Shown here one piece after another: positions 26,511 to 34,758 of a DNA stretch of 64,000 nucleotides. The DNA is taken from assembly GCA_047921455.1 (NCBI GenBank), contig JBLRWC010000002.1:1-64000 (forward strand), given 5' to 3'. The stretch is from XN24 sp047921455 (GTDB lineage Bacteria; Pseudomonadota; Gammaproteobacteria; Steroidobacterales; XN24). The position numbers were made by a program, and so were the translations under genes. The notes beneath the pieces are model-generated. The model saw only the letters and a list, made by a program, of their open reading frames with translations. It was not told the DNA's origin and searched no databases. Within the stretch, counting starts at the first letter, position 1; every line of letters starts with the position of its first letter.

Positions 26511-26553
26511 AAAGAAAGGCAGCGACTTCTGCGGTGGTCAGGTAGGCCGGCAT
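26505..26553 (-). pseudogene. 5' stub of an excisionase-type HTH (HTH_17) gene
   Basis: Starting with ATG 26553 the minus strand reads MPAYLTTAEVAAFLS, a near-perfect opening of MerR/excisionase-like HTH_17 proteins. It then fuses in frame to the IS91 remnant. The rest of the HTH is missing. Confidence 0.55.
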
Positions 26554-26690
26554 GTGATGCATGCTTTTTTGTGTCTTTACACTGCGTAGATTTCAGTAAA
26601 GGCGATCAATAGCTCATCAAGCAAAATTGTGCGGCACAATGTCGGCTTCAATCCAATCCAATCCAATGCAACCAACATCGGGGGAACCGC

Positions 26691-27500
26691 ATGAAAATGC
26701 GCCTGCTCATCCTGTCGCTCATGCTCACCTTGCTCGCGGCCGCCGTGCCCGCCCAGGAAGAAGAGAAGTTCATCGTCCTGGCTTCTACGACCTCGACGGA
26801 GGCTTCCGGTCTGTTCGGTCACATCATCCCGATCTTCCGCGACAAGACGGGCATCAACGTCCGCGTCGTGGCCGTGGGTACTGGCCAGGCCTTCCGGATC
26901 GCGCGCAACGGTGATTCAGACAGCCTGCTGGTGCACGACACCGCCGGCGAAAAGAAGATGGTGGCGGAAGGCTTCGCCACCGAGCGCCGCGACGTGATGT
27001 ATAACGACTTCGTGGTCATCGGCCCGAGCGGCGACCCCGCCGGCGTCAAGGCGGTGAAGACGGCGGCCGAGGCGTTCCGGATGATCCGCGAGAAAGAGGC
27101 AGTCTTTGTCTCCCGTGGCGACGACAGTGGCACCCATCGCGCCGAACAGCGCATCTGGGAGTCCGCCGGCGGGCTGCCCAAGGGCAGCTGGTACCGGGAG
27201 CTGGGCAGCGGCATGGGCGCGACGCTGAATACGGCCGCGGGGATGAATGCCTACGTGCTGGCGGATCGCGGCACCTGGATCAGCTTCGCCAACCGCCAGG
27301 ACCTCGAGATCGTTTTCGAGGGCGACCCGGTGCTGTTCAACCAGTACGGCACCCTGCTCATCAGTCCGGAGCGGCATCCGCACCTGAAGCACGACCTGGC
27401 GCAGGCCTGGCACGAGTGGCTGCTGTCTGCCGAGGGCCAGGCCGCCATTGCAGAGTTCAAGCTGAACGGCGAGCAGCTGTTCTTTCCGAATGCCAAGTAA
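26691..27500 (+). CDS. tupA: Tungstate-type oxyanion ABC transporter substrate-binding protein
   Basis: A 269-aa periplasmic binding protein with a signal peptide ending AVPAQE. The mature N-terminus ASTTSTEASGLFGHIIPIF, AVGTGQAFRIARNGDSD, LLVHDTAGEKK and MYNDFVVIGPSGDPAGV are hallmarks of TupA/WtpB-type tungstate binders. It should deliver tungstate (or molybdate) to a TupBC permease/ATPase, but neither gene follows. The next gene, 38 bp on, is an anion-selective porin, so the pair may serve outer-membrane entry and periplasmic capture of one oxyanion. An ABC ATPase fragment lies at 30.8 kb. Confidence 0.85.
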   Translation: MKMRLLILSLMLTLLAAAVPAQEEEKFIVLASTTSTEASGLFGHIIPIFRDKTGINVRVVAVGTGQAFRIARNGDSDSLLVHDTAGEKKMVAEGFATERRDVMYNDFVVIGPSGDPAGVKAVKTAAEAFRMIREKEAVFVSRGDDSGTHRAEQRIWESAGGLPKGSWYRELGSGMGATLNTAAGMNAYVLADRGTWISFANRQDLEIVFEGDPVLFNQYGTLLISPERHPHLKHDLAQAWHEWLLSAEGQAAIAEFKLNGEQLFFPNAK

Positions 27501-27538
27501 TAGCCCGACCGGCTCCCTGAAATACCGAGGTATCACTG

Positions 27539-28678
27539 ATGTTCAATAACAAGGCTTTACGCTGTGGCCTGGCGCTGACGCTGGGCGCGGCGATGTTTTC
27601 CTGGGCGATGGCCGCCGCGGCCACTCCCGAGTTCAAGGTGCGCGGTCGCTTCAACCTCGACTACGGCATTCATGACAACGACAACATCGACCTGGATGAC
27701 GGTTTCCTCATGCGACGCACCCGGATCGGCTTGCAGGGCACCATCAATGAGGACTGGTCCGGCATCATCGAGTACGACTTTGCCGAGAACAATACCAATG
27801 CCCAGGACATCATCCTGCGCCGCAAGTGGCAGGGCGGGACGATAAAGATCGGCAACTTCAAGGTGCCCATGGGCATGGAAGAAGTGGCCAGCACCAACAA
27901 CATCCCCTTCCTGGAGCGCGCATCTTCCAACACGGCGCTGGTGGACGCCCGTCGCCTTGGCATAGGCTACGACTGGTACGGCGACACCATGGGCTTCCAG
28001 GGCATGGTCTACGGACGCGGGCTTGGCAGCAACCAGGATGGCGACGACCCGATCGGTATCGCGGGCCGCTTCATCTATGCGCCGAAGATGGGAGGCAACC
28101 AGCTCCACCTGGCGGCGTCCGTGGCTTACGAGGACGTGCGCGACTACGATGTGCGGCGTTACCGGGACCGTCCCGAGGCCCGCGCCGACGGCAACCGCCT
28201 GATCGACACCGGCAACATCAGCGACGTCGACAGCACCTTGAAGCTGGGTCTAGAGGCCGCCTACCAGGCCGGTCCCTTCAACATGGTGGCCGAGTATTTC
28301 AATGTAGACGTCGACCGGAACACGGGAGAAGAGCCGAGTTTTTCCGGCTATTACATCCAGGGTGTCTGGGTCGTCACCGGAGAGAAGCGCGGCTACCGTG
28401 ACGGCATCTTCCGCGGCCTGACGCCGGCGAGCGCCCAGCGCGGTGCCTGGGAACTGGCCCTGCGCTACAGCACGATCGACCTGAACGATGCGGGTTTCCA
28501 GGGCGGAGAGCAGGAGACGGTGACCTTCGGCGTCAATTATTACCCGAACGCCAACGTGCGCTTCATGCTCAACTACATCATGGTTGACGTGGACGACAGC
28601 GGCGCCACGGTAGGTGGCAACGTGGTCGGTGACGAATCGCCGAACATCCTGATCATGCGCGCCCAGTACCACTTCTGA
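27539..28678 (+). CDS. OprO/OprP-family oxyanion-selective porin
   Basis: A 379-aa outer-membrane beta-barrel with a signal peptide ending AMAAAA and a C-terminal Phe (MRAQYHF) needed for barrel assembly. EFKVRGRFNLDYG near the start, RRTRIGLQGTINEDWSG and LRRKWQGGTIKIGNFKVPMG fit the OprO/OprP phosphate/pyrophosphate porin family. GAGG precedes the ATG. Its position directly after tupA suggests uptake of tungstate, molybdate or a similar oxyanion rather than phosphate, but the pore-lysine ladder cannot be judged from sequence alone. Confidence 0.88.
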   Translation: MFNNKALRCGLALTLGAAMFSWAMAAAATPEFKVRGRFNLDYGIHDNDNIDLDDGFLMRRTRIGLQGTINEDWSGIIEYDFAENNTNAQDIILRRKWQGGTIKIGNFKVPMGMEEVASTNNIPFLERASSNTALVDARRLGIGYDWYGDTMGFQGMVYGRGLGSNQDGDDPIGIAGRFIYAPKMGGNQLHLAASVAYEDVRDYDVRRYRDRPEARADGNRLIDTGNISDVDSTLKLGLEAAYQAGPFNMVAEYFNVDVDRNTGEEPSFSGYYIQGVWVVTGEKRGYRDGIFRGLTPASAQRGAWELALRYSTIDLNDAGFQGGEQETVTFGVNYYPNANVRFMLNYIMVDVDDSGATVGGNVVGDESPNILIMRAQYHF

Positions 28679-28695
28679 GCCGGGCTGGTACCCTC

Positions 28696-28727
28696 GGTCC
28701 GCGGCGCTGCTCTCAGCGCCGCGGACC
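28696..28727. terminator. Hairpin between convergent genes
   Basis: A perfect 14-bp stem (GGTCCGCGGCGCTG at 28696-28709 with its complement at 28714-28727) closes a CTCT loop. It lies just after the porin stop and contains the stop codon of the beta-propeller gene on the other strand. No T-run follows, so termination efficiency is uncertain. Confidence 0.7.
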
Positions 28728-29693
28728 CTTGACAGGGCGCACCGGTTCGAGAGCGATGCTCCTCGAGTTGCCGGTGCCGGTCCGGTACGCGTAGCGCTCG
28801 GTGCCGTCCTCGTCCTCGATCCAGATCAACTCGCCGTCGTTGTTGAAACGGAAGACCTGGTTGTCGAAGGAGGCGACCGTGAAATTGCCGTTTTCATCGA
28901 AGGCGATGCCCTGGGGGGTGATGGTCAGGTTTTCGTCGCCGGTGACGTCACGCAGCGTTGCCTGGTCGATCACGGTGAGGATGTTGCCATCCAGGTCGAA
29001 CTCGACGATCGCTCGCGGGCCGCCGCCGCCGGTGGCCCAGATCGTGCCCTTCTGCGGGTCGCGAGCGACGGCCATCGTGCTCAGCAGGCCGGGACTGCCA
29101 TCCGCCAGCACGTAGCTGAAGCTGGTCACGAAATTATCGCCGGCGTCGAAATAGTCCACCCTGTGCTGGAGGCGATTGGTGACGAAATAGCTGCCGTCCG
29201 GGAGGAACGCCGAGCAGTTGGGATCCTTCAGATCAGGGTGACTGAACCGGCGCAGCAACTTGCCGTTGGGCGAAAACACCATGATCTCATTACCCTTGTC
29301 CGGGTCGATCGAGGCATTGCCGGAATTGCTGATATAGACCTCCAGCGCATGGCCTCTCTCGTGCCTGAAGCTGATGCCGACGGGTTCCAGGAAATCGGGA
29401 TGCTCCAGTACCCGCTTGAGCCGGTGGTTCTTGTCGAAGACATAGACTGTATTGCTGTGCTCGCCGGCGAGCCAGATATCGCCATTGGTCGGGTTGAACG
29501 CGATGCCGCGCGGGCCCTCCAGCCCCGGTGCTGTGAAGACGTCAAGCAGCTCGCCTTCCTGCGAGAAGACCTTGACGATATCTTCATTCCAGATCGATAC
29601 GTAGAGTCTGCCGGTGTTCTCGAATGGCAGTACCGCCCAGGCCGAGCTGCTCAGCAGGGCAAGGGACAGGGCAAAGTGTCGCAACGCATTCAT
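28713..29693 (-). CDS. Exported NHL/SMP-30-like beta-propeller protein
   Basis: A 326-aa protein with a signal peptide (NALRHFALSLALLSSSAWA) and repeated blade motifs typical of NHL/SGL propellers: GPRGIAFNPTNGDIWLAG, EPVGISFRHE, TPQGIAFDENGNFTVAS and a terminal ALEPV. Such proteins bind ligands or act as lactonases; no catalytic set is evident. ATG 29693 with GGAGAAAGC upstream was chosen because it starts the signal peptide, while the frame continues 27 codons upstream without a ribosome site. It converges with the porin gene. Confidence 0.78.
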   Translation of the reverse strand: MNALRHFALSLALLSSSAWAVLPFENTGRLYVSIWNEDIVKVFSQEGELLDVFTAPGLEGPRGIAFNPTNGDIWLAGEHSNTVYVFDKNHRLKRVLEHPDFLEPVGISFRHERGHALEVYISNSGNASIDPDKGNEIMVFSPNGKLLRRFSHPDLKDPNCSAFLPDGSYFVTNRLQHRVDYFDAGDNFVTSFSYVLADGSPGLLSTMAVARDPQKGTIWATGGGGPRAIVEFDLDGNILTVIDQATLRDVTGDENLTITPQGIAFDENGNFTVASFDNQVFRFNNDGELIWIEDEDGTERYAYRTGTGNSRSIALEPVRPVKGPRR

Positions 29694-29928
29694 CGGGTGC
29701 TTTCTCCTGGTGTCTCGAGTCCGCAGCCGCCACCGAAAGAGCCGTGCTATGTGGCGGGCCTTGCGGGGTTCCAAGGCTGTAAAACTATTGCGGAGACGAC
29801 CATACCCGGGTGGAGAAAGTTAAGAAAATGATCTTTTGTCATGCGGTCATTCCGAAAAGGAATGAGGCGTTCATCACGGCCAGTAAATCCTGGACCCGCC
29901 GAACTCGACGCCGGAATTACACGGCCGG

Positions 29929-30609
29929 TCAGCGCGGCACGGCGTCCGCTTCGAAGCCGTGGCTGGCGAGGATGGCCTGGCCCTCTGGCGAGAGGATGAA
30001 CAGCGCCAGGCGCCACCCCTTGGTGCCCGCATCGGCCCGGACGATGAGTCCGTAATCCGCCCCGACGGCCAGCGGCGCGCTGTCGGGCCCGCCGGTGAGT
30101 TGCAGAGCCTTCGCGTCCAGCATGGCGAAGCTGCCGGGCCGCAGTGTCTCGGCGCGTTTGAAAAGCCCCCAGGCGTAGTCGCCGCTCGGATCCGCCACAG
30201 GCGTCGAGGTGCCCACCCGCACGCCCGTATCCAGCAACACGTCGAGCAGGTTGTTGCTGGTTACGGTGAGCCCTGGCTGGGCCAGCCCGCAGAGCTGATT
30301 GCGGGCGAACAGCGCGACGGGACTGCCCCAGCCGTCGCCGGCCAGCTTGTTCGGATGCGCCATGTTGGCAGACGCGAAAACATCAGGCTGCTCGCCTTCC
30401 TCGATGGCGCCGCGCAGCAGCCCGCTCGGGCCGAAGCGCGTGCCGGTCGATGTGCCGTACTTTGCGTCGTGGGAGGCGACCACCTCGCCCAGCGCAGCTT
30501 TCAGGCTGCCGGCGGCAAACAGTAGCGTGTCGGCGGCCACCGCGGGGCCGCCGCCGACGGCCAGTGCCAGTGCGACCGCCACGCCGCAAAGTCCGTTTGA
30601 TGCTTTCAC
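29929..30609 (-). CDS. modA: ModA-like molybdate/oxyanion-binding periplasmic protein
   Basis: A 226-aa substrate-binding protein of the ModA class. After the signal peptide (GVAVALALAVGGGPAVAA) the mature chain begins DTLLFAAGSLKAALGEV, the standard ModA opening. GTRFGPSGLLRGAIEEGEQPDVFASANMAHP, a long family-typical run, and FILSPEGQAILASHGFE at the end follow. GTG 30609 has GGAGAAACC upstream. It should capture molybdate or tungstate, but no modB/modC is intact here; an ABC ATPase fragment lies just upstream on the same strand. Some relatives bind other ligands, so the symbol is tentative. Confidence 0.78.
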   Translation of the reverse strand: MKASNGLCGVAVALALAVGGGPAVAADTLLFAAGSLKAALGEVVASHDAKYGTSTGTRFGPSGLLRGAIEEGEQPDVFASANMAHPNKLAGDGWGSPVALFARNQLCGLAQPGLTVTSNNLLDVLLDTGVRVGTSTPVADPSGDYAWGLFKRAETLRPGSFAMLDAKALQLTGGPDSAPLAVGADYGLIVRADAGTKGWRLALFILSPEGQAILASHGFEADAVPR

Positions 30610-31085
30610 GTCGGTTTCTCCGCATGCAACGTTGTAATGGGCGATATTAGCCCGGCTGGCGTGGCGCGGAGACCGCAGGTGGTGGCCGGCAGATGCCGGA
30701 GCCTGCATGGAGTGTCTCTGGTTTCTGAAGTCTGACCGGGCTGCCTCGTGATCACGGCCTGCGGCAGGCTGCTGAGGGCGTGGCCGCCGAGGCTGATCTC
30801 CCCGTCCAGCGCCGGGATCAGCCCGAGCAACGTGCGCAACAGGGTTGTTTTGCCGCAGCCGTTGGGACCGAGCAGGCAGACACGCGTGCGGCGTGCGCTA
30901 TTGTGGGCAGTCCTTCGGGCCGACACTTTCCAACTTGCCAAGAACGTGGTCATGGAGAGCGACGCCCTCGGTAGTATCAATGAGCATCCAGCATTGACCC
31001 TCGTTTACCGCCCGAAAGCGGCCGGATACCAATTCAAGCGCGCTGCTACAATCGCCGCACCCCTTCCTTCATGGGACACGCCGCA
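30610..31085. other. Intergenic stretch with an ABC-ATPase fragment
   Basis: About 475 bp without an intact gene. On the minus strand, TAATAT within a GGGC/GCCC palindrome at 30644-30658 fits a -10 for the ModA-like gene. The ATPase fragment occupies 30744-30884. TACAAT near 31044 fits a -10 for the small plus-strand gene at 31086. Confidence 0.5.
30744..30884 (-). pseudogene. ABC transporter ATPase fragment (Walker A region only)
   Basis: The minus strand reads RVCLLGPNGCGKTTLLRTLL, then GEISLGGHALSSLP. This is the Walker A segment of an FecE/BtuD-like importer ATPase, about 47 residues. The Q-loop, signature and Walker B parts are missing. It sits upstream of the ModA-like gene on the same strand and may be the relic of the transporter that worked with it. 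Confidence 0.7.
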
Positions 31086-31400
31086 ATGCACGCTTTTCTG
31101 ATCGACGCCCACGAAAAGACCATCGAGCCCATCGAGATCGACGCCACCCTCGACGCCATTCGCGAGGTGGTCGGCTTCGACTCCATCGAATCGGACGACG
31201 TGGACGGCGGCGATGACCGCCTGTTTTTCGACGAAGAGTGCTTCATCCGTCAGCAGCCGAAGCCAGGGCGCTTCCAGCTCGGCACGCTGCCGCCGGTCGC
31301 CGGGCGCGGCGTGGTGGTTGGCGGTGGGCCCGACGCGGGTTCGCTGCGCACGCCGGAGATCACGCTGGAGGCGCTGCGCAGTCGCGTGAGTTTCAGCTGA
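31086..31400 (+). CDS. Small acidic protein of unknown function
   Basis: A 104-aa cytoplasmic protein. I recognise no catalytic motif. It opens MHAFLIDAHEKTIEPIEI, contains an acidic stretch (DSIESDDVDGGDDRLFFDEE) and a Gly-rich GRGVVVGGGPD. The layout resembles small DUF3846-like proteins, but I am not sure. ATG 31071 is an alternative start. The 3' end overlaps the convergent enolase-family gene by 8 nt. Confidence 0.65.
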   Translation: MHAFLIDAHEKTIEPIEIDATLDAIREVVGFDSIESDDVDGGDDRLFFDEECFIRQQPKPGRFQLGTLPPVAGRGVVVGGGPDAGSLRTPEITLEALRSRVSFS

Positions 31401-32664
31401 GCTTGCGGGCCGGGGGCGCCGCCGCACTCTCTGCCTTTTTCTTGGCCTTCTGCAGGAGCAGCGCGGACCTGAGGCCCTTCTCGCGGAGGGTCTTGACGGC
31501 GACCCGCAGCGGCGTCGAGACATGGAAGCGCTTGCCGTGGCGCTTCAGGAGTGACTCATCGATGCGCAGCCCGAGCCCCGGGCCCTGCGGGACGTTGATG
31601 GTGCCATCCGCGTTGAGCTCGATGGGCGGCATGACGCCTTCGCGGGCGCGCGGCACAAAACCTGGCGGCTCGTACGGGAACTCGATGAGTTTGCGCCGCT
31701 CCCAGGCGGCGAAAGCATGCAGGTTCACGACCATGTTGAAACCGTTCGACCAGGTATGCGGTGTGAAGTCGAGTCCCCGCGTCCGGCACTCGGCCATCAC
31801 GTGCTGCGCCACTGTCAGCCCGCAGAACATGGCATCGGGCTGGTACTTGTCGAGGCTGTCGTGCTCGAACAGCGGCTGCATTTCATGCCAGGCGCCGTGC
31901 AGCTCGCCACCCGCGATCGGTGTCTTCACGCGCCGGCGCAGCTCCGCCATGCCGTGCCAGTCGTGCATATCGAGCGGCTCCTCGAGCCAGGCCACGTTGA
32001 GCTCGTCGCAACCGCGGGCGAAGGCCGTGGCGCGCTCCAGGTCCCAGTCGGGATTCTTGCCGAACAGTGAAACCGGCCAGCCCTGGTTGGCGTCCACGCC
32101 GATGACAAAGTTGTCGCCGACATGCTCGCGCACGCCGCGCACCAGCGCCAGGTCTTCGTCGAGCGTCGCGTACTTGACGCGAATCTTGACGGCGTTGAGG
32201 CCCATGCGGCGGATCTCGTCGAGATAGCGGCGCCGCTCGTCGAGGGGCTTGAGCGAGCCGGTGGATGCGTACACGGGCGCCGTGCGCACCATCTCCGGGC
32301 GATCTTGCATGAGCTGGTAGACGGGCTTACCGACCATCTTGCCCGCCAGGTCCCAGTAGGCCGCTTCCAGCCACCAGTTGCGCCAGCCGAGGTAGGAGGC
32401 TTCGCGCAGGCGCTTGCGCAAACCCTCCATATCGTCCGCCCGCATGCCCAGCAGGAAGCCGCCGAGCAGGTCGCCGAAGCCGCGCCGTTCGGTGGTGAAG
32501 GCCGGCCCGCCGGTTTCGCCGACCAGGCCGTCGCTCGTATATAGGCGCGCGAAGGTTTGCGCCACATGGGTCTGCGGATAACCCGGAATCCAGGAGGGCC
32601 AGAAGGGTTCGGGCAGCGGCACGTTCACGTGCCAGAGCTCAATGCGCTCGATGCGATTCGCCAT
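31393..32664 (-). CDS. Enolase-superfamily (mandelate racemase/muconate lactonizing) enzyme
   Basis: A 423-aa enzyme that should abstract an alpha proton from a carboxylate sugar or related acid with a divalent metal. The Kx-K base is in VKIRVKY near residue 162. Metal ligands are the Asp in VIGVDANQGW, the Glu in AWLEEPLD and the Glu in IAGGELHG. HTWS near residue 295 supplies the His typical of sugar-acid dehydratases. The last 30 residues are a Lys/Ala-rich tail beyond the usual end. It may be a dehydratase of glucarate or galactonate type, but substrate cannot be read from sequence. It is monocistronic. Confidence 0.85.
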   Translation of the reverse strand: MANRIERIELWHVNVPLPEPFWPSWIPGYPQTHVAQTFARLYTSDGLVGETGGPAFTTERRGFGDLLGGFLLGMRADDMEGLRKRLREASYLGWRNWWLEAAYWDLAGKMVGKPVYQLMQDRPEMVRTAPVYASTGSLKPLDERRRYLDEIRRMGLNAVKIRVKYATLDEDLALVRGVREHVGDNFVIGVDANQGWPVSLFGKNPDWDLERATAFARGCDELNVAWLEEPLDMHDWHGMAELRRRVKTPIAGGELHGAWHEMQPLFEHDSLDKYQPDAMFCGLTVAQHVMAECRTRGLDFTPHTWSNGFNMVVNLHAFAAWERRKLIEFPYEPPGFVPRAREGVMPPIELNADGTINVPQGPGLGLRIDESLLKRHGKRFHVSTPLRVAVKTLREKGLRSALLLQKAKKKAESAAAPPARKLS

Positions 32665-32720
32665 GGAAGCTCTCGGGATGCAGTGGCTTCGACGAAATTA
32701 TAGTCAGATATGCTTCCCTG

Positions 32721-33167
32721 CTACTTCCAGGTTCCGTCAGGCTGGCGACACGCGGTACCGGTGACGGTTTCGTTGCGGCCGTCGATGACGGCATCCATGG
32801 TGTAATCGCGACATGGACCTGAGGCAGCCTGGAAGGTTCGGGTGGGCTGGATGCTGTACTGATTACCGCTATCCGGATTGTTCCACGCTGTGCTCTGACC
32901 TGTGCGTGAATTCTCCAGCGCCAGGCTGGTTTGCCGGTGATCCCGTTCATCCATGCGGCTGCCCACTTGCCCGCCGACGAATGCACCAAGCAGAGCCCCG
33001 CCGATTGTGGCAGCGGTTTGTCCTGATCCGCCGCCGATTTGGGAGCCTGCGGCCGCACCCGCCACGCCACCAATCACCTGGCCCGTCTGTTCGCGCGTTG
33101 CGCACCCGACTGTTGCCGAAGCGACAATACAAAGGAGCAGCAGATTCTTCATGAATGCGAGGTTCAT
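32721..33167 (-). CDS. Glycine-zipper 2TM outer-membrane lipoprotein
   Basis: A 148-aa lipoprotein with signal and lipobox (LCIVASATVGC). It carries a glycine-zipper segment GQVIGGVAGAAAGSQIGGGS and IGGALLGAFVGGQVG, as in the 17-kDa antigen/SlyB-like family. The C-terminal part ends with a Cys-containing CRQPDGTWK motif that is also family-typical. ATG 33167 has GAGAGG upstream; ATG 33152 is an alternative. It likely supports outer-membrane integrity. Confidence 0.85.
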   Translation of the reverse strand: MNLAFMKNLLLLCIVASATVGCATREQTGQVIGGVAGAAAGSQIGGGSGQTAATIGGALLGAFVGGQVGSRMDERDHRQTSLALENSRTGQSTAWNNPDSGNQYSIQPTRTFQAASGPCRDYTMDAVIDGRNETVTGTACRQPDGTWK

Positions 33168-33334
33168 CAAAATACCTCTCTGGCCAATGGCCAGCTGATT
33201 GCGATAGGTGTTTGACTATGAGGTGCGTGGTGCACCCTTGTCTGTTGGTTTGAACACATATCCCGCTTCCTTGCCATGTGCTGCCCGAACGGGGAAGCTT
33301 GAGGCCGCATCGGGTGTTCAAAACGGTGGGGCGG

Positions 33335-34030
33335 ATGAAACGCAAATCGAAACCCCGGGCCCAGCGCTGGCTGCGCCGCCTGGCGCTCGCGCTGGTCGTG
33401 ATCCCGGTCGCCTATTACCTGCTCTGCGTTGCGGGGCTGGTTTACCTGCGCTTCATGCCGCCGCCGATTACCGGGGTGCAGGCGCAACGCACGGTTGAGC
33501 GCTGGCTGCAGGGCGAGGAGCCGCTGCGCGTCTACGAGTGGCGCGACCGGGACCAGATCTCGCCGCATCTGCCGCGGGCCGTCGTGGCGGCCGAGGACGC
33601 GCGCTTCTTCCGCCACCGCGGCTTCGACTGGGAGGAACTGCGGCGGGCGCGGACAGCGGCCGAGGGAACCGGCACGGCGATGCGCGGATCATCCACCCTC
33701 ACCCACCAGCTCATCAAGAATCTCTACTTCACCACGCACCGCAACCCGCTGCGCAAGGTGTACGAGTGGGCGCTGACGCCACCGGCCGAGTGGGTGCTCG
33801 GCAAGGACCGCATCCTGCTGCTTTACGTGAACGTGGTGGAGTTCGGTCCTGGCACCTACGGCGCCGAGGCTGCGGCCCGGCATCATTACCGCGTCGATGC
33901 CGCGGCCCTCACCCGGGAACAGGCCATGGGCCTCGCGGCAGTGTTGCCGGCGCCACTCAGCCGACGGCCCCGGGAGATGGGGTGGTACGTCGAGGTCATC
34001 GAAGAACGGATGGTCCAGCTCGGCTGGTGA
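33335..34030 (+). CDS. mtgA: Monofunctional peptidoglycan glycosyltransferase
   Basis: A 231-aa GT51 enzyme that polymerises lipid II into glycan strands at the inner membrane, with one N-terminal membrane anchor (LALALVVIPVAYYLLCVAGL). The catalytic Glu is in VVAAEDARFFRHRGFDWEE. The second motif reads RGSSTLTHQLIKNLYF, where most members have GGSTITQQLAKN, so one Gln is His. KDRILLLYVNVVEFG and YGAEAAARHHY complete the set. ATG 33335 was chosen as the start of the anchor; the frame extends 19 codons upstream. Confidence 0.9.
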   Translation: MKRKSKPRAQRWLRRLALALVVIPVAYYLLCVAGLVYLRFMPPPITGVQAQRTVERWLQGEEPLRVYEWRDRDQISPHLPRAVVAAEDARFFRHRGFDWEELRRARTAAEGTGTAMRGSSTLTHQLIKNLYFTTHRNPLRKVYEWALTPPAEWVLGKDRILLLYVNVVEFGPGTYGAEAAARHHYRVDAAALTREQAMGLAAVLPAPLSRRPREMGWYVEVIEERMVQLGW

Positions 34031-34072
34031 CGGGCAGCACCCTTTTGCGCGCGCGGGGGCATAATCGCGGCC

Positions 34073-34705
34073 ATGGGAATCGGCAACTTCAACTTGCTCG
34101 TCTTCGACCTGGCAGGGATCTTCGTGTTCGCGATCGGCGGCGCGACGATAGCCGTGCGGCGGGGGCTCGACCTGTTCGGGGTGCTGGTGCTGGCCTGCGT
34201 CGCCGCCACGGCGGGCGGCATCATGCGCGACGTCCTGATCGGCGCCAGTCCGCCGGCTGCCTTCCAGGAATGGAGCTACTTCGCGGTGGCCTGCGTGGCG
34301 GGCCTGCTGGTGTTCTGGCGCATGTCCCTGTTCGAGCGGTTGAACCACCCGGTGCAGCTGTTCGATGCGGCCGGGCTGGCGTTATTCGCTGTCGCCGGCG
34401 CCTCGAAGGCGCTCGCGTTCGGACTCGGGCCCGTCCCGAGTGTCCTGATGGGCATGCTGACGGCGGTGGGTGGCGGCATGCTGCGCGATGTCCTGATCGC
34501 CGACGTGCCGCACGTCCTCTACAAGGAGCTCTACGCGGTGGCCGCTTTGAGCGGGGCTATCGTTGTTGTTGCCGCTCACGTCCTGGGTCTGCCCGAGCTG
34601 CCCAGCGCGCTGGCCGCGGGCACGCTGTGTTTCGCGCTGCGTTTCATGGGCATCCGTTACGGCTGGCGGTTGCCGGTGTCGCAGCGAGGTGATCCACCCG
34701 CTTAG
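34073..34705 (+). CDS. TRIC-family (YadS/YicG) trimeric cation channel protein
   Basis: A 210-aa inner-membrane protein with seven hydrophobic segments in two repeats. Each repeat contains a GG-GMxRDVL-type motif (TAGGIMRDVLIG and VGGGMLRDVLIA), the mark of bacterial TRIC/UPF0126 channels. The transported ion is probably K+ or another monovalent cation. It follows mtgA by 42 bp. Confidence 0.88.
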   Translation: MGIGNFNLLVFDLAGIFVFAIGGATIAVRRGLDLFGVLVLACVAATAGGIMRDVLIGASPPAAFQEWSYFAVACVAGLLVFWRMSLFERLNHPVQLFDAAGLALFAVAGASKALAFGLGPVPSVLMGMLTAVGGGMLRDVLIADVPHVLYKELYAVAALSGAIVVVAAHVLGLPELPSALAAGTLCFALRFMGIRYGWRLPVSQRGDPPA

Positions 34706-34732
34706 GGCGCTGGCGAGCGCGGCTCGCGCCCT
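34704..34732. terminator. Hairpin between convergent genes
   Basis: AGGGCGC (34704-34710) pairs with GCGCCCT (34726-34732), with an inner GCGAGC/GCTCGC pairing. It begins at the TRIC stop and lies before the end of the HD gene. There is no T-run. Confidence 0.5.
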
Positions 34733-34758
34733 GGCCGGAGCATGGTCGCAAGCCCTGA

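Larger units (their letters stand above)
26386..26690. other. Mosaic intergenic stretch upstream of tupA
   Basis: This 305-bp stretch has no complete gene. The minus strand carries an HTH stub joined to an IS91 N-terminal piece (26405-26553). The right part contains about four tandem copies of a CCAAT/AATCC pentamer (about 26645-26668) between any promoter and the tupA start. Confidence 0.6.

Noticed and set aside
30610..30740. Possible molybdenum-cofactor or cobalamin riboswitch upstream of the ModA-like gene
   Set aside because: The GC-rich leader can fold, but I could not find the conserved core of either class.
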